Part shown: positions 9,656 to 17,200 of the stretch, piece after piece
How positions within the stretch are numbered: the first letter of the stretch is position 1
How the letters are laid out: every line of letters starts with the position of its first letter
From: Nemertoderma westbladi
Lineage: Eukaryota; Xenacoelomorpha; Nemertodermatida; Nemertodermatidae
Direction: 5' to 3'
Assembly (NCBI GenBank): GCA_032718475.1
Contig: JAUCBJ010003449.1
Coordinates: 1-23,242 of the forward strand
DNA length: 23,242 bases
The notes under the pieces: generated by a model
Databases searched by the model: none
Told to the model about the DNA's origin: nothing
What the model saw: only the letters and a program-made list of their open reading frames with translations
Made by a program: the position numbers and the translations under genes

Positions 9656-10427
9656 TTATAATATTACGCTACAATGTTTAATGTCAAAATTGTTAAAATA
9701 GATAAATTGACCATTATTGGGGGAGTATATAACGTTTCCCAGTTGATGAGCCACGTTACCCTACAACAAGTACCTTACAACCTTTACATCTTTATTATGT
9801 GGCACAAGTACCAGTATTTGTCGGTCCCCCGTGCGGGATGGTAGAGATATTCTATGACATTTTCCGGCCAACGGAAACTAGGAAACTGAATGATTGGGTG
9901 TTTCAAATGTTTACTTTAAATTTCAAAGTCGCAAACATGCAATTATTACATACGCAAACAAGTAATTATTAATTGTTATCCTATATATAGGATAATCTGA
10001 CACTAGGCCACGTATTAAACTAGTATGTACAGTACGTTACCTATAAACTAAGTATTCTTAGCAAATCCATATTATAATAATTTATTAATATAACAAAAAA
10101 CAATACAAAAAACAATTTTTTTGTACAAAACGCATACATTAATATATTCCATAACTAAGTGGAGCGGGCTGTGAATCCTGGCTGTAAGATAATTTCTAAA
10201 TTAAAATTAATTCATGGTAATGATTTTACAAGTAAGTAAAAGTTTCCTATTCAATCTAAATGTTGAATTGAAGTGTTAAATCATGGGAAAGATGACGGAC
10301 AGACGGCATGGAAGTTAATTTCAGCATGCGTGTTGTTATTCATCTACAGTAAGTCTATAGTAGCTATATGCTATTTTTGCTTTGCTTTTTTTAGCAAGCT
10401 ATACTGCAGAACTGTAATTGTGTGTGA
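9656..10427. other. Non-coding, no recognisable gene
   Basis: AT-rich DNA without a supported reading frame. A perfect 20-base palindrome lies at 9976-9995 and is listed separately. Confidence 0.4.
9976..9995. repeat. Perfect 20-bp palindrome
   Basis: TTATCCTATATATAGGATAA equals its own reverse complement over all 20 bases. No neighbouring gene explains it. It could be a cruciform-prone spot or chance in AT-rich DNA. Confidence 0.7.
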
Positions 10428-10606
10428 AGCAAAATTCGCTGCCATAGGAACAAAATTCGCAGTCATAGGAACAAAGCTCGCTATAGATTTGCGAGACAGG
10501 CAGACTAATTAAATTTAATAGGTACAAAATTCGCAAAAATAGGAATAAAGTTCGCTGTGAATTGGAACAAAATTCGCATTTTCACATTTTAGGAACAAAG
10601 TTCGCG
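10428..10606. repeat. Degenerate array of an AGGAACAAA(A/G)TTCGC word
   Basis: Seven same-direction variants occur, at about 10430, 10446, 10464, 10521, 10541, 10564 and 10591, mostly 18-28 bases apart. The core is ACAAA(A/G)(T/C)TCGC, usually preceded by ATAGGA. Together with the array at 9480-9655 it is the second irregular motif cluster within about 1 kb. Confidence 0.6.
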
Positions 10607-11048
10607 CTCCCTATAGACAACCCTACGCAGCATGGTCTATCGCTACGCTAAAGGCAATTGGCTGTTGGTAAAATTATATTAATAATATTAAATCTAATTC
10701 GATTAATTTGTCAATTTATATAAGGAAAGGTCTGCCTGCAGCTGCTAAGAGGTAGTATCAACACTTTAAGCTTAAAGCAGTGAACGTAAATGTAGAGAAC
10801 TTCCACGCTGTTCTCACTAAATTACCAGATTGTATTTTCACCCAGAATGCCTATTCTATTGCTGTTACCATAGAGGGTTGCGCGTGTCTATACCCAAAAA
10901 TTAATACACTATTGTGGATACTGTATTACTCTATTCGTCCCATTAATCAAACGCAATAACATGGGTACGCAAGTACGCTACTCCAGACGCAATTTTATCC
11001 AAAATGCCATGCGATTGTATTTTTAACTGGATCCTTCTTCGAATAGGT
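10607..11048. other. Non-coding, no recognisable gene
   Basis: I see no reading frame, repeat or RNA feature that I can support here. Confidence 0.4.
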
Positions 11049-11293
11049 AAAAATATAGATATAGATATTATATAGATAATGGTCGAGCGAAAGAAAGGTA
11101 CAGTACGAATATAAAATAATTGATTACCTAGAGAAGTCCACAGCGGTTCAATAACACCGTTCTCATTCTTGAGTTCTCTCTTCTAGTTCCGCACGAATAA
11201 CTTCCCCAGTGTCATGCCGATAAGCTGCTACTAGAGCCCAATGATTGAATGCAGTGGGCCCCCTGGATATCGCTCATCCGATGTATCAACCGA
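11049..11293 (-). pseudogene. Broken copy of LRAT-like exon 1 plus start of its intron
   Basis: This is a diverged duplicate of 21323-21554, in the same orientation. It covers about 75 bases of intron, the splice donor (CTAG|GTAATC is kept) and the last roughly 155 coding bases of exon 1. One base is lost in the G/C run around 11265, and in-frame stops follow. A roughly 10-base insertion near 11170-11185 and a 3-base insertion near 11230 also break it. The match stops abruptly at about 11293. Because intron sequence is included, this is a DNA-level duplication and not a retrocopy. The rest of the gene is absent nearby. Confidence 0.8.
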
Positions 11294-11389
11294 GGGGTGC
11301 CGAGATAATTTGTAAATCTTCAGATTTACTTACTGTAAGAAAATCGTGTCTGACTGTCTGTTTGTCACACGAAAGGCTCCGAAAGGCTC

Positions 11390-11516
11390 CGAAACTATCC
11401 GGTCAACTGGTTAGCGCTACTGTTGAGGCCTGATAAGCTGAAACGTACGTATAGCGCTGGTTCAACCCCCAGTGACGCGCTTTCTCATTTTCTCCATTTC
11501 TAAACAAAAAACAATA
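11390..11516 (+). mobile_element. tRNA-derived SINE, copy 1
   Basis: A pol III-like B box, GGTTCAACCCC, lies at 11459-11469. An A-box-like CCGGTCAACTGG lies about 50 bases upstream (11399-11410). Then come GTTAGCGCTACTG.TGAGGCCT and a tail reading TCTCATTTTCTCCATTTC that ends in A-rich DNA. The same arrangement recurs at 11740-11860. The A box here is decayed. A 10-bp tandem duplication (GAAAGGCTCC twice) lies just upstream. Confidence 0.55.
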
Positions 11517-11739
11517 ATATTACATCTTTAATTACAGTTGCATAACAGCTCAACTCCAATTAATTTATTAATATCACAACCTGACAGCATTACTCGAGCT
11601 GAATATTTATTTATTTGTATTTCCTCCTGTTTCAATCTCACATACTTGAGGCCGGTAGGTCCGCTGTTAGAGATAGGATATGTAACTTAAGACTGCCTGT
11701 TCAAATGAAGTGGATTAGGTGTGAGGGTGAATGTCAGGG

Positions 11740-11862
11740 GCAAGTGGCTGAACTGGTTAGCGCTACTGATGAGGCCTGATAGGCTGAACCTGAAACGTAC
11801 GTATAGCGCTGGTTCAACCCCGGCGACACACGTTCTCATTTTTTCCATTTCTGAACAAATTT
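11740..11862 (+). mobile_element. tRNA-derived SINE, copy 2
   Basis: The A box TGGCTGAACTGG (11745-11756) and B box GGTTCAACCCC (11811-11821) match pol III internal promoter consensus well. GCGCTA and TAGCGC between them can pair. The body and the tail (TCTCATTTTTTCCATTTCTG) match copy 1, about 350 bases upstream. The long A-B distance, the lack of a proper acceptor stem and the shared non-tRNA tail argue for a SINE over a real tRNA gene. Confidence 0.6.
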
Positions 11863-11867
11863 AATAC

Positions 11868-12165
11868 ATGTTTACTAGAAACACAGTAACTACACAATCT
11901 GGCATCTACTTGGTTTTAATTGGTGAATAATTAGGCTGTACTATGTTTGTTGATCCCAAAACCCAGTAAATGTTTACTAGAAACCCAGTAACTACACAAT
12001 CTGGCATCTACTTGGTTTTGATGTGGTGAATAATTAGGCTGTCCATGTTTGTTGATCCCAAAACCTAGTAAATGTTTACTAGAAACCCAGTAACTAACTA
12101 CACAATCTGGCATCTACTTGGTTTTGATGTGGTGAATAATTAGGCTTTACCATGTTTGTTGAAGA
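11868..12165. repeat. 102-bp tandem repeat, nearly three copies
   Basis: Units begin with ATGTTTACTAGAAAC at 11868, 11970 and 12072. Units one and two are each 102 bases; the third is cut off after CCATGTTTGTTG at about 12160. Because 102 is a multiple of three, an open frame with a repeated sequence appears on the minus strand (11931-12113); it is a by-product of the repeat. The array starts immediately after the tail of SINE copy 2. Confidence 0.85.
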
Positions 12166-12259
12166 TACTGGGTTTTGAAAGTTAATAAAGTGACAGTGAA
12201 ATAGTCAATCTTAAATTTGAATGGGAGAATCTTTTAAACTCGTTAAGCCAAGGAATGCC

Positions 12260-12478
12260 TGTTTGTGATCTTCCACAGTAAACCCTTCCACTCTGTTCCC
12301 CAAGTTGCCTTGGTTCCCATTTATCGACCACTGAAGGATGAAAGCCGGGGTTGGGCTAGGCTACAGCATTTAAAGCACTGTGCCCAAACAGTGCTGCCCC
12401 ATCTATGGATCGACACAGGGCACACTAATTGGAAACCTAGGAATGTCACCACTAGACCAAGCTGCTGCTTCTTAAATC
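12260..12478 (-). mobile_element. tRNA-derived SINE of the deuterostome type
   Basis: On the minus strand the element starts with AGCAGCTTGGTCTAGTGGT, in which TGGTCTAGTGG (12449-12459) is an excellent A box. A B-box-like GTGTCGATCC follows at 12416-12407. Then come a GTTTGGGCACAGTGCTTTAA segment and an AAATGGGAACC segment. This order matches, from memory, SINEs widespread in fish, amphioxus and echinoderms, whose body carries TGCCCTTGGGCAAGGCACTTAA and ATGGGTACC. CAATCTTAAATTTGAA occurs just beyond both sides (about 12206 and 12484), so it may be a 16-base target-site duplication bounding the element. Confidence 0.7.
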
Positions 12479-12659
12479 AATCTCAATCTTAAATTTGAAA
12501 CCGAGTACGTTGAAGTTGATGTGTTTTGTAATGGTATTCCGTGAAATGTAATATAAATGACATAGTTACTGGGTTCTGGAACAGTGATTTCTTCATCATG
12601 GGACTTGAAATTTTCACAGATGAACTCAACTCCCTCGAAAACCCCACAGGTCAAATAAA

Positions 12660-13130
12660 AAAAATTTCGGTTAACCCTATTAAACCCGGGGGGGGGTCAA
12701 TATGACCCCCTCCCCCCGTGGTTTTTTTGTTATAACTCTGAAACAAACGCAGTTGGGAATCTGAAATGGGAATTGGGAATCTATTGTCTTCCTAATAGTA
12801 AAAACGGTTTTCAAAAGTATTGGGAAGTTTTCGAGTTATAGCACCATTTTTAACCCTACTTTTGGCACTTTTTTTTGAGGCGTTTTTTGAAAATTACATT
12901 TCATTAAATATGATTTGTAACATCTCTATTTTTTATTTACACCGGCTTTTTGGTGTTTGCAATTAGATGGAATTCATCTAAATAAATTTAGAAATATCAA
13001 ACTTGTTTTTTTCGGCGGGTGCCAATTTTGGTGTCAGCACCAAATTTTGAAATATGTAAAATTTGTAAATTGGTTATCTGAACCTGTTTTTTGCGCAATA
13101 GGGGTTTTTTGGGGCTTTATTTCATATGCG
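12660..13130. other. Non-coding with a G9/C-rich palindrome
   Basis: No supported gene. The GGGGGTCAATATGACCCCC inverted repeat at 12692-12710 sits in a longer G-run/C-run context (12687-12717). The rest is T-rich. The words TAACTCTGAAACAAA and TCGAGTTATAGCACC suggest an old interspersed element, which I cannot identify. Confidence 0.4.
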
Positions 13131-13200
13131 ACCAATTTACGCTGGAGATCACTTTTTTCAATTGCTACCAATGTGCGCCACTGTCTGTAAATATCACACA
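13131..13200. repeat. Dispersed repeat, copy 2 of 2
   Basis: This is the partner of 8914-8985 in the same orientation: CCAATTTACGCTGGAGATCAC, then CAATGTGCGCCACTGT. Identity is moderate, which suggests old insertions of one family. Confidence 0.6.
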
Positions 13201-13797
13201 GTAACCTGTAACTAAACCGGTACATAATATCTGAGTAACTCGACATGATAAAACACCGATTGTAATTTAAAATAAATAGTATAATTTATTTATTATTCCA
13301 ATCATAATTTTATCCTATATAGCTATACATTAATTAATTATGTAATTAAAATTAATATAGTGATACTGAAACTGATATAAATATATTAGGCACTTAATAA
13401 TAATATTTATTTCAGTAGCACAGAATACAAAAATATATATCTAATTGGAGTAAGTCGTGCATGCTTTCTACCATATCTGGAAAATAATTGTTTAATTAAT
13501 CGAGACAAAGCCTGTTCTATAAAGGTAAAGAGTGACAATCGTGGAGAAACTAGTTTTTATCAGAGGTATTCCGATTTTTATTGTTAAGTTGCTATTTCTT
13601 CAAATCAGGCATAGATAAAAACAAATTTAACTTAACATATATTCATAACTCATTGCATCAATAAGTGGCCACATTACAGATTGCATTTCTATAACACTTC
13701 TAGAACATTATTGTAACTCATTTATATGTGGATATTGCTAACAACCTGTTAGCTCTTCCATCTAAGTGTTCTGGATAAAAAGAAAGCGATTAAAAAT
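13201..13797. other. Non-coding, no recognisable gene
   Basis: Very AT-rich DNA without supported features. It ends at the target site of the hAT element. Confidence 0.4.
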
Positions 13798-13805
13798 AGT
13801 AGCGT
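13798..13805. repeat. Left 8-bp target-site duplication of the hAT element
   Basis: AGTAGCGT directly abuts the left terminal CAGGG and is identical to the 8 bases after the right terminus (14614-14621). A perfect match suggests a fairly recent insertion. Confidence 0.9.
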
Positions 13806-14613
13806 CAGGGCCGTCTTTAGGGGAGGGGGGGGGGGGGGGGGGTGTTGGCTGGACGAAGGGGCCAAGGCCCCAGGTCCCCCACCACGGGGGGTCCCCGACC
13901 ACGATGCCACAACTACTGTATAGGGATCGACCGAACTATAGAGGAGGCGAACCGGAACCGAACTGAAACCGAACTTGGCAATTTTGAATTTTGCTATTTA
14001 TTTTTCCCAAAATATATCAGAAACAAAAAGTTAATGTGAGAACCTTAAATATTTTTGTAGCTTATGATATTATATTTTTTTCACTTTCGATTCTTGCATT
14101 TTTTGATCAGATGTTTTTATACTGATATAAACAGGAACATATTCTTCAAATTTATAATTTCCACGTCTAAAATAGGGATGCGAGTTTTCCTGAAATATGT
14201 TTTTCAAGGAAATTTCCGGAATATATATTTCATCTGTAGTTACGACCACAAGACAACGAACCACCTAAACTACTCTACTTTACTCTACTTGTGTTTTACA
14301 ATAATATGTTTTCAGAATGTGCTAAGTAAAATAATTAATAAAATAGGAAATTTCCGGAAAATGTATAGGAAATTTCCAAACATTTCCTGACTCACATCCC
14401 AAGTAATATATTTACAACTACATTCAGGTTTCTTTGAAAGGTATTTGCAATAAATAGGTTGAAAAGTTAGGGTAATGAAAACGAGAAAAAATGTGTCTTT
14501 CAGTATAGTAGTCGTTGATAAGTGCTCGCCGCCGTGCAAACCCCATACAGTAGAACCCAGGCCCCCCACCACTGACCCGCCCAAGGCCACCCACCACTCT
14601 AAATCCGGCCCTG
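13806..14613. mobile_element. Non-autonomous hAT-type DNA transposon, 808 bp
   Basis: The left end is CAGGGCCGTCTTTAG and the right end, reverse-complemented, is CAGGGCCGGATTTAG: inverted terminal repeats agreeing at 13 of 15 bases. The element is flanked by a perfect 8-bp direct repeat, AGTAGCGT, at 13798-13805 and 14614-14621. A CAGGG start and an 8-bp target duplication are hallmarks of the hAT superfamily. There is no transposase: internal open frames are short and lack the hAT dimerisation domain. GC-rich ends surround an AT-rich core. The left end holds an 18-base G run (13825-13842). Confidence 0.9.
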
Positions 14614-14621
14614 AGTAGCGT
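14614..14621. repeat. Right 8-bp target-site duplication of the hAT element
   Basis: AGTAGCGT follows the right end CCCTG of the element and matches the left copy exactly. Confidence 0.9.
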
Positions 14622-15668
14622 GATTAAAACTTATTTTTTATCACGCTTGTATATGCATGCGCGTAAAAATATTGCAATTTATAAACAAAAAATATAACTT
14701 TTAAGAAAAAAAGTTTATTTACTTAGTTTTAAAAACACAAGTTGCTATACAATGATAAAACTTGATGTTTTTTCAGTATGTATAGACTTATTAGATATGA
14801 CAACTGCTGGCTTAGACGACGACTGCTTTACCTTTTTTTTTTCTATTTGTGTAATTAAACTACACAATCCCAAATTTATCACTGGAAATAATATAATGTA
14901 ATAATCACATAGCAATGGTACTATTACTTGGCGTTACTCAAATATATAGAATTGTATATAATCTATAATATATACATTTGGCTTATCAGCCAAATCCCGG
15001 CGAAACACATGCAAAAATGTAATCAAATAAATTTTCACAGAATTTAAACAAGGGGCACTTCGTGTCACTGCTTAAATAAAATGATAACTACTTACGGTTG
15101 AACAGATAGGAACATGTTGTTTCTCTGTTGCCAATTAATTTTACTTGCTTGATATTGGTCTGTCAAAAATATATTTCATTCAACCCAAAATTATATTCAA
15201 GAGACCGGATCATGCTGAACGTGGTTGTTTATTATGCGTTCCTATTACTTTAATGAATTGTATAATAGGCCTATATAATATCTAGCATTCACGGCTCCCT
15301 CTGGAAAAAACAACTCTTTACCATGATATCTTACAAATCATTTCCTGTAATAATGAAAATAAAAATTAATAATGAAAATTACTGACAAGATCTATGTTTA
15401 TTTAGACCTTTATTTGGTAACTGAAGTTAATGCATTGCATATTATGCGAAATATAAACCCGATTACCAATAACAATTTCTTACAATATATACACAAAAAT
15501 AAAAATAAAATATATATGTATAGATAGAATATAGTATATGATGCCTACTGCAGCAGCGTAAACTATACAAATAATATAATAATAATATTCATGAGGAAAA
15601 AAACTATTTCATATATAATATCTGAAAGTCCATATAAGAAATCAAATGCAATGGCTACCATGCCCTTC
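14622..15668. other. AT-rich non-coding DNA
   Basis: No supported gene, RNA or repeat family. This stretch lies beyond the 3' end of the minus-strand LRAT-like gene. Confidence 0.4.
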
Positions 15669-15674
15669 TTTATT
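15669..15674 (-). promoter_or_regulatory. Candidate AATAAA polyadenylation signal of the LRAT-like gene
   Basis: On the minus strand this is the first AATAAA I find after the stop at 16434. If it is used, the 3' UTR is about 0.75-0.8 kb long and contains the whole 53-bp minisatellite. Use of the signal is inferred. Confidence 0.35.
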
Positions 15675-15679
15675 ATCAT

Positions 15680-16352
15680 AACCAATCAGAATTACTCGCT
15701 GTCCCCCTCCAAAGCCTCAGCTAGCCAATCACAACCAATCAGAATTACTCGCTGTCCCCCTCCAAAGCCTCAGCTAGCCAATCACAACCAATCAGATTTA
15801 CTCGCTGTCCCCCTCCAAAGCCTCAGCTAGCCAATCACAACCAATCAGAATTACTCGCTGTCCCCCTCCAAAGCCTCAGCTAGCCAATCACAACCAATCA
15901 GAATTACTCGCTGTCCCCCTCCAAAGCCTCAGCTAGCCAATCACAACCAATCAGAATTACTCGCTGTCCCCCTCCAAAGCCTCAGCTAGCCAATCACAAC
16001 CAATCAGAATTACTCGCTGTCCCCCTCCAAAGCCTCAGCTAGCCAATCACAACCAATCAGATTTACTCGCTGTCCCCCTCCAAAGCCTCAGCTAGCCAAT
16101 CACAACCAATCAGAATTACTCGCTGTCCCCCTCCAAAGCCTCAGCTAGCCAATCACAACCAATCAGAATTACTCGCTGTCCCCCTCCAAAGCCTCAGCTA
16201 GCCAATCACAACCAATCAGAATTACTCGCTGTCCCCCTCCAAAGCCTCAGCTAGCCAATCACAACCAATCAGAATTACTCGCTGTCCCCCTCCAAAGCCT
16301 CAGCTAGCCAATCACAACCAATCAGATTTACTCGCTGTCCCCCTCCAAAGCA
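15680..16352. repeat. 53-bp minisatellite with paired CCAAT boxes, 12.5 units
   Basis: Units start with ATTACTCGCTG or ATTTACTCGC at 15691 and every 53 bases up to 16327, where the last unit stops after about 25 bases. Units look identical except for an A-to-T change (GAATTACTC to GATTTACTC) in units 3, 8 and 13. Variants exactly five units (265 bp) apart indicate a higher-order repeat. Each unit carries AGCCAATCACAACCAATCAG, two CCAATCA boxes in the same direction 10 bp apart, the consensus bound by NF-Y. There are no unique spacers, so it is not a CRISPR array. The array begins 82 bp past the stop of the LRAT-like gene. Confidence 0.95.
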
Positions 16353-16433
16353 AATTATTTCTACAGTACCCCGGCCAAAACGTGATCAATATTGGCTGGC
16401 CTGACCAGTCCGACCACGACACGGACTTGTTGA

Positions 16434-16894
16434 TTACGTTCTGTCTTTGTTCTTGTTCTTACGTTTGCGAAGTTCGCCTGCACGCTTCTCATCGAAATAT
16501 GTCAATCCCAGTGCTCCAAGTACTGATGTAAGCAGCCCAGCAAGGCCAAAAGTTACACCGCCAATTATTAAAATACCAGAGAGGCCTGCGGTAGCTGGCA
16601 AAAGTGCCATACCAATGCCGGCTGCCACATAAGGAGAAACACCAACAGCAAGGGCACCAGGTACCTTCACAGCATGCATACTTGCGTTTTTAACAGTAGA
16701 GATACTCGCCGCTTCTACACTGGCCGCGATCCCCAGACAGGCAGCTACTTCCATGACCCACTCCTGACAATTTCTGCCAATTACTTTATATTTCTTCCCG
16801 TTGACCTCGTTGTTCTCCACGGCATCTTTGAACTGCTCAATAGTAACGGCCTTCGTAGCAATGAACTTCGCCCCGTGGGGGATTTTGTCTTTAC
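16434..16894 (-). CDS. LRAT/NlpC-P60-like protein, exon 2 (C-terminal part)
   Basis: This exon supplies residues 103-255 of a 255-residue protein. The acceptor is TACTAATACTCTTACTAG|GT, with a branch-point-like TACTAAT, and it joins exon 1 in phase 1 to form a glycine codon. The exon begins GKDKIPHGAKF and carries KVIGRNCQEW, in which Asn144-Cys145 corresponds to the NC(E)HF catalytic cysteine motif of LRAT-type proteins. Two long hydrophobic stretches follow, at about 181-203 and 205-233, rich in Gly and Ala and probably membrane-inserting, and then a basic tail (KRAGELRKRKNKNK). LRAT-like enzymes are thiol acyltransferases or phospholipases, often anchored by a C-terminal hydrophobic segment. 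The exact substrate is unknown. The reading frame also remains open past an internal GTG at 16820, but splicing gives the better N-terminus. Confidence 0.7.
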
Positions 16895-17200
16895 CTAGTA
16901 AGAGTATTAGTATGAAGAATATTGCATTTATATAAAATTTGTAAAATTATTAATAATTAATTAATGTTGATCTTTTTTTTAGTTATGTAAGTTCAGATAG
17001 TTTTAATATCAATATATATATATTATATGAAAACAAACATTGTCCCACCACCAGCTGACGTAGCCTAGGTAACAAGTATAAACAATAACAATATAGGCCT
17101 ACATAAAAATACCAGTATATTACTAAAATTAGGCCTAATAGAGTCGTGATGCGCAGTTCAAAACCTGGACATGCAGACAGGTTTTTTTATATTTAGTCGC

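Noticed and set aside
11745-11825. Functional tRNA gene
   Set aside because: A and B boxes are present, but no proper acceptor or anticodon stem forms, and a second copy shares the same non-tRNA tail. A SINE explains it better.
11931-12113. Sixty-residue minus-strand protein with internal repeats
   Set aside because: It is the by-product of a 102-bp tandem repeat whose length is a multiple of three.
13766-14590. Short open frames inside the hAT element as a transposase remnant
   Set aside because: None shows hAT motifs. The frames follow G-runs and AT-rich low-complexity DNA.
15680-16352. CRISPR array
   Set aside because: The repeats are contiguous with no unique spacers, and the DNA is eukaryotic. 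It is a minisatellite.
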